This document shows positions 16,439 to 24,346 of a DNA stretch of 64,000 nucleotides, one piece after another. The stretch is taken from contig JAIXKJ010000008.1 of assembly GCA_026928255.1 (NCBI GenBank), positions 969,298 through 1,033,297 on the forward strand, written 5' to 3'. Below the pieces are notes generated by a model, which saw only the letters and a list, made by a program, of their open reading frames with translations, was not told the DNA's origin and did not search any database. How positions within the stretch are numbered: the first letter of the stretch is position 1; every line of letters starts with the position of its first letter. This DNA comes from Anaerolineales bacterium. Lineage in GTDB: Bacteria; Chloroflexota; Anaerolineae; Anaerolineales; Villigracilaceae. A program made the position numbers and the translations under genes.

Positions 16439-16472
16439 CGACGGCTCGTCGTCCAGCTTTAAGTTTTTTTTT
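16439..16472 (-). other. Candidate -1 programmed ribosomal frameshift site
   Basis: On the coding strand GAG-GAA is followed by nine A and a C, so the slippery heptamer A-AAA-AAC is present. Frame 0 stops two codons later (ACT TAA). Slipping -1 gives AAC TTA AAG and stays open through the whole VWA domain. A GGAAGG Shine-Dalgarno-like block lies about a dozen bases upstream, and CGACG-AGC-CGTCG (16451-16439) can form a downstream hairpin. Confidence 0.65.
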
Positions 16473-17568
16473 CCTCGTTTTCGCCTTCCGACTTTTGATT
16501 CTCAGAATCGTCGTCGCCGTCTTCGTCGCTTGGCATGGGCTGCCCCGCCAACTGCTCGATGCGCTCTTGCAGTTGTTCGGTGGTCATTTCGCTTTGCTGA
16601 AAAGGCGTGCGTTTGATGCGATGCGGAAGCGTCAACTCGGCGGCAAGGGCGATGTCGTGATCGTTAATTTGCGCGCGCCCTTCAAACGCCGCTTGCGCGC
16701 GCGCCGTTTTGAGGATGACCATGTCGGCGCGATGACCGTCCACGTTGAGCGAAGCGGTCAGCGCGGCGATGGAAAGCAAATCGCGCGTCGTATATTTGAC
16801 TTGGTCCACTAAATCGCGGGCGCGGGCAATCTGTTGCGAAAGTTCATCTTCCTTCGTCTGCCATTTTTGACGGAACGCTTCGGGGTCTTTTTCAAAGGCG
16901 ATGTTGCGCTCCATAATCGTCATGCGGTCTCGCGCCTCGCGGATGCCGGTAATTTCCACCGAAAGGGCGAAGCGATCCAACAACTGCGGACGCAAGTCGC
17001 CTTCTTCGGGGTTCATCGTCCCGACGAGAATAAAGCGCGCTGGGTGCGCGAACGAAATCCCCTCGCGCTCGACGGTGTTGACCCCCATCGCGGCGGAGTC
17101 GAGCAAAATATCCACAACGTGATCGTCGAGCAGATTCACTTCGTCAATGTAAAGCAAGCCGCGATTGGCGGCGGCAAGCACGCCCGGTTCAAAGTGGCGT
17201 TCTCCCTTTTGAATGGCTTTCTCGATGTCGAGCGTTCCCACCACGCGGTCTTCGGTGGCGGAAACGGGCAAGTTGATGAACGAAGTGGCGCGTTCGGTTT
17301 CGGGTAATTTTTTCATCGTCGCGGCGCGTTCTTTGCATTCGGTGCACCACGTCGCGGGTTTGTCAGGGTCGCAGCCAAAGCGGCAATCTTGCACGACTTT
17401 GACATGCGGAAGCAGCGCCGCCAGCGAACGCGACGCAGTGGATTTGGCGGTTCCGCGTTCGCCGCGAATTAACACGCCGCCAATGCGCGTGTCCACGGCG
17501 TTGAGGATTAACGCTCGTTTCATTCGGTCTTGTCCAACAATAGCGGTAAAGGGAAAAATAGAAGGCAT
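16459..17568 (-). CDS. ChlI/BchI-like chelatase AAA+ ATPase
   Basis: 369 residues. Walker A is GERGTAKST (about 36-44), Walker B is LLYIDEV (about 138-144), and LVGTMNPEEGDLRPQLLDRF is the typical sensor region of magnesium-chelatase ATPases. Four cysteines at about 62, 66, 75 and 78 (DCRFGC, WCTEC) form a possible metal site. The C-terminal end is acidic (SDEDGDDDSEN), like the ChlI-D linker, and the frame ends right after the A9 run. In normal reading it gives a small subunit; with -1 slippage it fuses to the VWA part, as in ChlD. No ChlH/CobN large subunit is in the window, so the metal (Mg or Co) is unknown. Confidence 0.9.
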   Translation of the reverse strand: MPSIFPFTAIVGQDRMKRALILNAVDTRIGGVLIRGERGTAKSTASRSLAALLPHVKVVQDCRFGCDPDKPATWCTECKERAATMKKLPETERATSFINLPVSATEDRVVGTLDIEKAIQKGERHFEPGVLAAANRGLLYIDEVNLLDDHVVDILLDSAAMGVNTVEREGISFAHPARFILVGTMNPEEGDLRPQLLDRFALSVEITGIREARDRMTIMERNIAFEKDPEAFRQKWQTKEDELSQQIARARDLVDQVKYTTRDLLSIAALTASLNVDGHRADMVILKTARAQAAFEGRAQINDHDIALAAELTLPHRIKRTPFQQSEMTTEQLQERIEQLAGQPMPSDEDGDDDSENQKSEGENEEKKT

Positions 17569-17673
17569 GTAGATACTCCGAAGCGCGATTATAACGCGGT
17601 TTTATCAAACTCTTGACGACGACAGCGAAGCGATTCTGACTTCCATTTTTCGCCGCTTCATTGGATTTGCGGG

Positions 17674-17702
17674 TTGTCAACTTGTCGTTTCACTTGTATA
17701 AT
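17674..17702 (+). promoter_or_regulatory. rpsA promoter
   Basis: TTGTCA (17674-17679) and TATAAT (17697-17702) are exactly 17 bases apart, close to consensus, as expected for a ribosomal protein gene. The predicted leader before the ATG at 17738 is about 29 bases and contains GGAG at 17725-17728. Confidence 0.8.
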
Positions 17703-17737
17703 CCCCGCTATCTTTCTTTTAATTGGAGTCACAAGTG

Positions 17738-18970
17738 ATGGATCAAAACGAAACCCTGAGCGGCACAAATAACGCGCAGGGAGATCATGAGAATCAATCA
17801 ATGGAGGCGCTTTTAGCATCTGAAACATTGAACATTGATCTTCCCAAAGCGGGCGAATTTCGCAAAGGGACCATAGCAAGCATTTCGCCAAACCAGATCC
17901 TGATCAGCATTGGGGCGAAGTCCGAGGGCGTCGTTGCTGGTAAAGATTTGGAGCAACTGACCGAAGAAGAACGCGCCACGCTCGAAGTCGGAAAAGAAGT
18001 GGACGTGTTCGTCATCAGCCCCGAAGACAACAACGGAAACGTCGTGCTTTCTCTCAAACGCGCTTTTGAACAAGCCGCTTGGGAAAACGTGGAAAAACTT
18101 ATTGCCGACGAAACGGTCGTCGAAACCAAAATCATCGGGTACAACAAAGGCGGATTAATTGCCGCCGTTAACGGCTTGCGCGGGTTTATCCCGTCTTCGC
18201 AAATTAGCGCCGTGCGCCGCGCTCAAACGACGGGCGACAAACCCGACCAGCGCTATCAAAAAATGGTCGGCGAACCCATCTCTGTCCGCGTGATGGAAAT
18301 GGATCGAGAACGTCGCCGCCTCATTTTATCCGAACGCGCCGCCAGCACCGAGACGCGCTCCGAACTGCGCGAACGCATCATCAACGAATTGGAAGAAGGG
18401 CAGACTTACGCCGGGCGCGTTACCAGCCTCGCCGACTTTGGCGCTTTCGTCAACATCAACGGCGCGGACGGTCTCGTTCACCTTTCCGAAATTTCGTGGG
18501 ATCACATTGCCCACCCCAAAGAAGCGCTCGAAGTTGGGCAGGAAGTCAACGTCAAGGTCATCAACATTGACCGCGAGAAAAAACGCATCGGCTTGTCCAT
18601 CCGCGCCTTGCAAGACGACCCGTGGAAAAACCGCATGGAGAAATTCAGCGTCGGTCAATTGGTCGAAGGCGTCATCACGCGCTTGACTAAATTCGGCGCC
18701 TTCGCCCGCTTAGACGGCGACATCGAAGGCTTGATTCACATCTCCGAGTTGAGCGACAGCCGCGTCGAACATCCCAAAGAATTGTTGCACGAAGGCGACG
18801 TCAAAACCTTGCGCGTCATCCGCATTGAACCCGACCAGCGCCGTATTGGGCTGAGCCTCCGCAAAGTGGACTCTGCCGCCTACGCCGACAAAGACTTCAA
18901 ACTGCTGACTCAAGAACTTCGTCAATCCGAAGAAGAAGAGAACGAAAACGAAAGCGAAAATAAAGAATAA
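17738..18970 (+). CDS. rpsA: 30S ribosomal protein S1
   Basis: 410 residues from ATG 17738 (MDQNETLSGTNN); an in-frame TTG at 17723 is less likely. Four S1 RNA-binding domains are visible, the clearest being the third (GRVTSLADFGAFVNINGADG) and fourth (GVITRLTKFGAFARLDGDIE). The C-terminus is a short acidic tail. S1 helps the 30S subunit bind and unfold mRNA leaders. Four domains, not six as in E. coli, is common outside Proteobacteria. It has its own strong promoter and terminator, so it is a single-gene unit. Confidence 0.93.
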   Translation: MDQNETLSGTNNAQGDHENQSMEALLASETLNIDLPKAGEFRKGTIASISPNQILISIGAKSEGVVAGKDLEQLTEEERATLEVGKEVDVFVISPEDNNGNVVLSLKRAFEQAAWENVEKLIADETVVETKIIGYNKGGLIAAVNGLRGFIPSSQISAVRRAQTTGDKPDQRYQKMVGEPISVRVMEMDRERRRLILSERAASTETRSELRERIINELEEGQTYAGRVTSLADFGAFVNINGADGLVHLSEISWDHIAHPKEALEVGQEVNVKVINIDREKKRIGLSIRALQDDPWKNRMEKFSVGQLVEGVITRLTKFGAFARLDGDIEGLIHISELSDSRVEHPKELLHEGDVKTLRVIRIEPDQRRIGLSLRKVDSAAYADKDFKLLTQELRQSEEEENENESENKE

Positions 18971-18976
18971 CAAGGG

Positions 18977-18999
18977 AGCGCGCCGCAAGGCGCGCTTTT
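18977..18999 (+). terminator. Intrinsic terminator after rpsA
   Basis: AGCGCGCC (18977-18984) pairs with GGCGCGCT (18989-18996) around GCAA, followed by TTT. The dipeptidase ATG is eight bases beyond the T-run, so some read-through may supply that gene. Confidence 0.8.
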
Positions 19000-19006
19000 C
19001 AGATAT

Positions 19007-20095
19007 ATGCACATCATCATAGACGCGCACGAAGACCTCGCCTACAACATGCTCAAACACGGGCGCGATTACGCCCGCTCCGTCGCCGAAACCCGCGCCC
19101 TCGAAGCGGGCAGCCGCGTCGCTCAGTATGGCGGCGACACCCTGCTCGGCTGGCAGGAATATCAGCGCGGCAACGTCGCCGTTGTTTTTTCCACGCTCTA
19201 CGCGACTCCGGCGCGCTTCAAAAGTTACGAAGGCGAGCCGTTGGTTTATCAAACCTTCGACGAAGCGCGCAGCCTGTACAGCCAACAACTCGACCTCTAT
19301 CATCGGATGCAAGATTCCGCGCCGGATAAATTTCGCATCCTCGCCTCAAAACATGACCTCGAACTTCACCTCGACCAACGGGCAGACTCTGCGCCCGAAG
19401 CGCCGAAGCCGCTGGGCATGGTCATCCTCATGGAAGGCGCGGAAGGAATCCGCAGCCCCGACGAATTGGAAGAATGGCACAAACGCGGACTGCGCCTGAT
19501 TGGTTTGGCGTGGGTCGGCACGCGCTACTGCGGCGGATGGCGCGAGCCCGGCCCGCTGACCGACGACGGGCGCAAACTGCTTTCCGCTATGGCGGAATTC
19601 AACTTTACCCTCGACCTCAGCCACATGGACGAACGCTCCGCGTTGGAAGCGCTGGATTTTTACCCAGGCCCCATCGTCGGCACGCACGCTAACTGCGCGG
19701 CGCTCATGCCCGATTCAAACAGCAACCGCCATTTCACCGACGCGGTCATCGAAGGCGTCATTCAACGCGACGGAGTTGTCGGCGTGATTCCTTTCAACGC
19801 TTACTTGAAAGCCGACTGGCGCGCCAATCAATCGCGGCGCGAAGACGTTCCGCTGGAGGTTTTGATTAATCACATTGACCATATCTGTCAACTCGCGGGC
19901 GATTCCTTGCATGTCGGCGTCGGCTCCGATTTTGACGGCGGCTTTGGCGTGCAATCCGTCCCGCCGGAAATTGACAGCATCGCCGACTTGCAAAAAATAG
20001 GCGACGCTTTGCAAGCGCGCGGCTACTCCGATGCGGACGCCGCCAACGTGCTGGGCGGAAATTGGCTCGCCCGTTTGCAGCGAGATTTGCCGTGA
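19007..20095 (+). CDS. Membrane dipeptidase family (peptidase M19)
   Basis: 362 residues. It starts with the metal-binding IIDAHEDLAYN (H-x-D type motif) and contains the other zinc-site elements: VILMEGAEG, LDLSHMDERS, VGTHANCAAL and VGVGSDFDGGFG. This is the amidohydrolase fold of renal-type dipeptidases, which hydrolyse dipeptides, including some with D-residues. No signal peptide is present, so it should be cytoplasmic. It ends in GTGA, overlapping the next gene's start, which suggests translational coupling. Confidence 0.92.
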   Translation: MHIIIDAHEDLAYNMLKHGRDYARSVAETRALEAGSRVAQYGGDTLLGWQEYQRGNVAVVFSTLYATPARFKSYEGEPLVYQTFDEARSLYSQQLDLYHRMQDSAPDKFRILASKHDLELHLDQRADSAPEAPKPLGMVILMEGAEGIRSPDELEEWHKRGLRLIGLAWVGTRYCGGWREPGPLTDDGRKLLSAMAEFNFTLDLSHMDERSALEALDFYPGPIVGTHANCAALMPDSNSNRHFTDAVIEGVIQRDGVVGVIPFNAYLKADWRANQSRREDVPLEVLINHIDHICQLAGDSLHVGVGSDFDGGFGVQSVPPEIDSIADLQKIGDALQARGYSDADAANVLGGNWLARLQRDLP

Positions 20096-20532
20096 GCGAT
20101 TCGCCGAAAACGGAAAACGCGCCCGACATGCGCGTTCGATTAAGCCTCGTCGTTACTTTTGCCGGGCTGTTCATTTTGACGATTGGCGCGAAGCCGAGTC
20201 TCTTCGGCTGGGACCGCAGCCCGGTCGTCGGCTTTGTGCAAATTGTCGTTTTTTTGATTGGCTTGGCGTGGATTTGCGTCGGCGGGTATATCGGTCTCGC
20301 TTCGCTTTGGCGCGAATCAGAACGCGCCATCGTGTACGACATCGGCAGCCGACTCGTGGCGACGGGCTTCGTCTGCGCGGTGTTCGCGGGCTTGGCGGAC
20401 ATTGCGGGCATGGGTTCGCACAGTTTTCCCAACATGCCCTATTTCGGGCCGTGGCAAGCGACGGGCGTGATTGTCAGTCAGGGAATCATCGCGCTCGGTT
20501 TCTTGATGATGATTCCCTTCAAGCGAAAATAA
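20092..20532 (+). CDS. Four-helix membrane protein of unknown function
   Basis: 146 residues from GTG 20092, which overlaps the dipeptidase stop codon (GTGA). Longer in-frame starts exist but would lie inside the dipeptidase gene. Four hydrophobic segments are visible, including LSLVVTFAGLFILTIG and FVQIVVFLIGLAWICVGGYI, and the chain ends in Lys/Arg (FKRK). I recognise no family. Coupling to the dipeptidase suggests a shared role, but nothing more can be said. Confidence 0.75.
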   Translation: MSDSPKTENAPDMRVRLSLVVTFAGLFILTIGAKPSLFGWDRSPVVGFVQIVVFLIGLAWICVGGYIGLASLWRESERAIVYDIGSRLVATGFVCAVFAGLADIAGMGSHSFPNMPYFGPWQATGVIVSQGIIALGFLMMIPFKRK

Positions 20533-20587
20533 ACCTTTTGCATAAGCAGTTTTGCTTTCGTTCGCTCTTCTGTTAGAGAAGGGTGAT

Positions 20588-20631
20588 TGAGTCCCCTCTC
20601 CAACGGGAGAGGGTTAGGGTGAGGGAACTTT
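20588..20631 (+). repeat. Palindromic repeat (CCCTCTCC family), intergenic
   Basis: CCCTCTCC (20594-20601), AACG loop, GGAGAGGG (20606-20613), then TTAGGGTGAGGG. It is nearly identical to 15389-15431, including the flanking TTGAGTC and CTTTTGCAAG, so copy and flank were duplicated together. Confidence 0.85.
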
Positions 20632-20644
20632 TGCAAGCGAAAAT

Positions 20645-20676
20645 AAAAAACTCCCGAAGTTTCTTCGGGAGTTTTT
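20645..20676. terminator. Bidirectional intrinsic terminator
   Basis: AACTCCCGAAG and CTTCGGGAGTT form a perfect stem around TTT, with A-runs before and T-runs after. It lies between the convergent membrane protein gene and the DUF1015 gene. Confidence 0.88.
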
Positions 20677-20678
20677 CT

Positions 20679-21998
20679 TTAAGCGACGATCTTGCGCCCT
20701 TCCACGTAAAAGCGCTTCTCTTTCGCCTCGCCCATCGAGAAGGTCTTGCGCGGCAGCGCGCCGTCCAAAATGACCGTTTTGAACAACTCGTCCTTCGACA
20801 TGCCCGCCAAGTAAAAGCCGACGTTGCCAGTTTGCAGCGACAAGCGCTCGACCACGTCCGCGCCGTGCACGTAATCAATTTTTTCCGCGCCGCCGTTTTT
20901 GACGAACGGGTCGAGGAAAGATTGCAAACTGCCGACCGCCAAATTGGTCGGCGGATTGGAAATTTCGACGACGCCAAACTTGCGTCCGCCGCCGACCGCG
21001 CCGATCAGTTGACTCGTTCCAGAAGCCGCGTCCACTCTGCGAATCATCTCTTGCGCGTCGGCGACTTCCTCGTACTTGAAGTTCTCGCCAAAGAAGGTTT
21101 GCATCTCGGCGTAGACGTCCTTCTGCAAGCCGAACAACACGCGGTGAATTGGCTCGAACGCCAGCGCTGCGTCGTGCACGTTTTCGATTTCTACCAGCGC
21201 GTAACGCGCGGGATGATGCATGCCGACCTCGCCTTTAATTTTTTCCCAAATGGCTTTGGCGGTGGCAAGCGAGTGGTTGCCGTCGCCCATGGCGAAGAGC
21301 AACACAGGCAGGCTGACGTCCACGCCGTATTTGGCGGCGAAGGTCTGCGGGTCAGCCAGTCCGCGCAGGGCTTCGATTAAGCGCTCTTCAAAGTCCGCGC
21401 CGACGGCGTAACCGCGCAAATGTCCGCTGCCTTGCATCAGGTCAAAATCGTAGAGCATTTCAAATTGGGCTTTGGCGGCAGCCAGCGGCTCGATGACCGT
21501 TTGCTGCGGGTCGTCAATCAACACCAAAATGTGCGGAAACTCCAACGGCGCGCCCTCGCGGATTTTTATGCGCGGCGGCAAACGATCCACAATTGTCCCT
21601 TCGGTGGCGCGAATCAAACTGGACGAGCCTTTGTTGTAATCGTAGCGCTCCAAATCGAGCGCCAGCATAACGCCTTTGCGCGTTTTGCCGTCCGCCGTGC
21701 GCTCGACGTAAATCAACCCGTCGCGCGGTTGCAGCACGCCGTCGTCCATGTATTTTTTCATCGCGGCTTGGATGCTCTTAATGCGCTCCTCGCCGTCTTC
21801 GCCTTCAAGATAAACTTCGGGGAAAGTGAGGCGCAAGGTCGAGGGCGCGTCGCCGACGATTTGCTCGACCGCTTGCCAATACTCCGGCTCGGAGGTAAAT
21901 TGGTCGCAAGCGATGACCGCCCATTTGCTTAAGTCCGCGCCGCTTTTGGGCAAATAAATTTGCGGAATTTGAACGCCGATGTCCTCGATAATTTTCAT
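20679..21998 (-). CDS. DUF1015 family protein next to serA
   Basis: 439 residues, full length for DUF1015. Recognisable stretches are the N-terminal IPQIYLPKSGADLSKWAVIA, EPEYW, and FAMGDGNHSLATAKAIWEKI; the last is the family's most conserved segment, usually DGHHR-like, here DGNHS. It begins four bases downstream of serA's stop and so is cotranscribed with it. DUF1015 genes often accompany serA and serC, which suggests a role around phosphoserine or serine. The DG-H element recalls the ParB/SerK-type nucleotide site; kinase activity is only a hypothesis. Confidence 0.88.
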   Translation of the reverse strand: MKIIEDIGVQIPQIYLPKSGADLSKWAVIACDQFTSEPEYWQAVEQIVGDAPSTLRLTFPEVYLEGEDGEERIKSIQAAMKKYMDDGVLQPRDGLIYVERTADGKTRKGVMLALDLERYDYNKGSSSLIRATEGTIVDRLPPRIKIREGAPLEFPHILVLIDDPQQTVIEPLAAAKAQFEMLYDFDLMQGSGHLRGYAVGADFEERLIEALRGLADPQTFAAKYGVDVSLPVLLFAMGDGNHSLATAKAIWEKIKGEVGMHHPARYALVEIENVHDAALAFEPIHRVLFGLQKDVYAEMQTFFGENFKYEEVADAQEMIRRVDAASGTSQLIGAVGGGRKFGVVEISNPPTNLAVGSLQSFLDPFVKNGGAEKIDYVHGADVVERLSLQTGNVGFYLAGMSKDELFKTVILDGALPRKTFSMGEAKEKRFYVEGRKIVA

Positions 21999-22001
21999 GG
22001 A

Positions 22002-22910
22002 TTAATTTCCGCCCTTCGCAAAGGCGATTAACTTCTCCGCCACTTCCGCGCCGACGCGGGCTTGCGCTTCGCGGGTGGCGGCGCCGATGTGCGGCGAAGC
22101 GATGACGTTGTCTAACTTTGCCAACTTCCAATCGGTCGGCGGCTCGGAGTCGAAAACGTCCAACGCCGCGCCCGCGACTTTGCCGTTGGTCAGCGCTTCG
22201 TAGAGCGCTTCCTCGTTGACGATTCCGCCGCGCGCGCAGTTGACGATACGCATGCCGTCTTTCATCTTCGCAAATTGCTCGCGGTCAATCATATTTGCGG
22301 AAGATTCCGTTTTGGGCAAATGCAAACTGATGTAATCGGCTTGCGCCAGCAGTTCGTCGAGCGAGACGAGTTTCACGCCAGCGGGCGTTTCCTTTGCGGA
22401 TTTGCGATAAGCGACGACGTTCATTTCCATAGCGATGGCGCGTTTGGCGACTTCAGAACCGATGTTGCCAATGCCGATTAAGCCCAGCGTTTTTCCGCCA
22501 ATCTCGTCGCCGTTGAAAGATTTCTTCTCCCATTTTTCGGCTTTCATCGTCGCAGACGCGGCGTAAAGCGAACGCGCCAGCATGAGCATGTAGCCAATCG
22601 CCAGTTCCGCCACCGATTTGGAGTTGGCGAGCGGCGTGTTCATCACCGCGATTCCTTTTTCTTTGGCGTAGGCGTGATCAATGGTGTCTAAGCCCGCGCC
22701 GCCGCGCACGATGACTTTGAGGTTGGGGCAGAGGTCAATTAAATCTTTGCGGACTTTGGTGCGCGAGCGCACGACCATGCCGTCGTAGTTGGGCAACTCG
22801 ACTTTTAATTCGTCGGGGGTGATGTCGTCGCGCACGTCCACCGTCAGCCCGGCGGCGCGCATCTGTTCGATGTATTCGTTTTCGGTTTTATCGCAAATGA
22901 TAACCTTCAT
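22002..22910 (-). CDS. serA: D-3-phosphoglycerate dehydrogenase, short form
   Basis: 302 residues. The NAD-binding motif is LGLIGIGNIGSEVAKRA, the catalytic arginine is in VNCARGGIVNEEAL, and the His-Glu relay ends in ASPHIGAATREAQ. The protein stops after the catalytic unit, without the ACT or ASB regulatory domains of longer SerA, so feedback by serine is not expected from its own structure. It catalyses the first step of serine synthesis. It is divergent from serC (second step) and followed by DUF1015. A close 2-hydroxyacid dehydrogenase with another substrate is the alternative, but context favours SerA. Confidence 0.92.
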   Translation of the reverse strand: MKVIICDKTENEYIEQMRAAGLTVDVRDDITPDELKVELPNYDGMVVRSRTKVRKDLIDLCPNLKVIVRGGAGLDTIDHAYAKEKGIAVMNTPLANSKSVAELAIGYMLMLARSLYAASATMKAEKWEKKSFNGDEIGGKTLGLIGIGNIGSEVAKRAIAMEMNVVAYRKSAKETPAGVKLVSLDELLAQADYISLHLPKTESSANMIDREQFAKMKDGMRIVNCARGGIVNEEALYEALTNGKVAGAALDVFDSEPPTDWKLAKLDNVIASPHIGAATREAQARVGAEVAEKLIAFAKGGN

Positions 22911-23026
22911 GGGATTCTCCTTGATGAAAATGATAGGCGAGAATCTAAATTTTTATTTCAAGATTCCCGCCGAGCGCTTTGCGGTCATTCTAACACGCGG
23001 CATGTCTTTGTCAACGCTCCCGCTTC

Positions 23027-23182
23027 TTGAAGATTTATCTAACAAACACTATAATGAGCGCACATTTCATTTGACTTGCGCGAGTCGTTTCAGGCGGAGG
23101 AAAAGGTTCGGGAGCGGAATCAAGCCGAAGTCTGCGAAGGCGGCGCGGGTCGCCCAAAAAATCAATAGAGGAGTTTTAGTCC
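23027..23182 (+). promoter_or_regulatory. serC promoter and 120-base leader
   Basis: TTGAAG (23027-23032) and TATAAT (23050-23055) are 17 bases apart. Transcription from about 23062 would give an untranslated leader of roughly 120 bases, G-rich in its middle and ending with GAGGAG before the ATG. I could not match it to a known riboswitch class. The rest of the gap back to serA shows no other feature. Confidence 0.65.
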
Positions 23183-24274
23183 ATGTCTGAGTTTAAGCGC
23201 GTTCATAATTTCAATGCGGGTCCCAGCGCTCTGCCGTTGGAAGTTTTGCAGGAGGCGCAGGCGGAGTTTTTGGATTACAAAGGCGCGGGGATGTCGGTGA
23301 TGGAAATGAGCCACCGCTCGAAGGAGTTTGAGGGCGTCATCAAAACCGCCGAAGCGGATTTGCGCGAGTTGTTGAGCGTTCCCGCGAATTATAAAGTTCT
23401 GTTTTTGCAAGGCGGCGCGTCGCTGCAATTTGCGATGATCCCGATGAACTTGCGCGGCGCGGGCGTTTCCGCCGATTATGTGGTAACTGGCACATGGAGC
23501 AAAACGGCGTTGAAGGAAGCGAAGAAACTCGGCGCTTCTCGCGTTGCGGCGACGACGGAGGCGACTAACTTTGACCGCGCGCCCGAAGCCTACGACTTTG
23601 ACCCGAAGGCGGCCTACGTTCACTTTACGATGAACGAGACGATTCACGGCGTGGAGTTTTTCGATACGCCCGCCGTCCCCGACGGCGTACCGTTGATTAG
23701 CGACGTTTCGTCGGATTTCATCAGCCGCCCGATTGACGTTTCCAAATACGCGATGTTGTACGCGGGCGCGCAGAAGAACGCGGGTCCTGCGGGCGTAACG
23801 GTCGTGATTTTGCGCGACGACCTGTTGGAGCGCGTCCCTGAAAATTTGCCGGTGATGTTGGATTACAAAACGCAGGCGGAGAAAGAGTCCATGTATAACA
23901 CGCCGCCCGCTTATTCCATTTACATGGTGGGATTGGTCTTCAAGTGGGCGAAGAAACAAGGCGGACTCGCCGCGATTGAAAAGGTCAACCGCGAAAAAGC
24001 CGCCATCGTCTATAACGCGATTGACAACAGCGGCGGCTTCTATCGCGGACATACCGTCCCCGAAGCGCGTTCGCTGATGAACGTCCCCTTCCGCTTGCCA
24101 AGCGAGGAGTTGGAAGCGACCTTTGCGAAGGAAGCCAAAGCCAACGACATGATCGGCGTGAAGGGACATCGCTCGGTCGGCGGCATTCGCGCTTCGATTT
24201 ATAACGCCGTGCCAGTCGCCAGCGCCAAAGCGCTCGCCGATTTTATGGCGGAGTTCCAGAGAAAGAACGGATAG
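23183..24274 (+). CDS. serC: Phosphoserine aminotransferase
   Basis: 363 residues. It begins with VHNFNAGPSALPLEVL, the SerC signature, and has the PLP lysine in YAGAQKNAGPAGVTVV. The C-terminal GVKGHRSVGGIRASIYNAVP is also diagnostic. It converts 3-phosphohydroxypyruvate and glutamate to phosphoserine and 2-oxoglutarate in serine (and often pyridoxal phosphate) synthesis. It is divergent from serA and has its own promoter and terminator. No serB is in the window. Confidence 0.96.
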   Translation: MSEFKRVHNFNAGPSALPLEVLQEAQAEFLDYKGAGMSVMEMSHRSKEFEGVIKTAEADLRELLSVPANYKVLFLQGGASLQFAMIPMNLRGAGVSADYVVTGTWSKTALKEAKKLGASRVAATTEATNFDRAPEAYDFDPKAAYVHFTMNETIHGVEFFDTPAVPDGVPLISDVSSDFISRPIDVSKYAMLYAGAQKNAGPAGVTVVILRDDLLERVPENLPVMLDYKTQAEKESMYNTPPAYSIYMVGLVFKWAKKQGGLAAIEKVNREKAAIVYNAIDNSGGFYRGHTVPEARSLMNVPFRLPSEELEATFAKEAKANDMIGVKGHRSVGGIRASIYNAVPVASAKALADFMAEFQRKNG

Positions 24275-24280
24275 CACAAC

Positions 24281-24316
24281 AAAGAGAGGCGGTCGCAAGA
24301 CCGCCTCTCTTTTATT
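24281..24316. terminator. Bidirectional intrinsic terminator
   Basis: AGAGAGGCGGTC pairs with GACCGCCTCTCT around GCAA, with A-runs before and TTTTATTTT after. It separates serC from the convergent MFS gene. Confidence 0.9.
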
Positions 24317-24346
24317 TTGCGTTTGATATTTCTCAGGCGTTGAAAG

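Noticed and set aside
23062..23182. Riboswitch in the serC leader
   Set aside because: I could not match it to a known class; only its length is notable, so it is listed as an unassigned leader.
23162..24298. 378-residue open frame antisense to serC
   Set aside because: Arg/His-rich composition typical of a GC-driven shadow; serC on the other strand has full family motifs.
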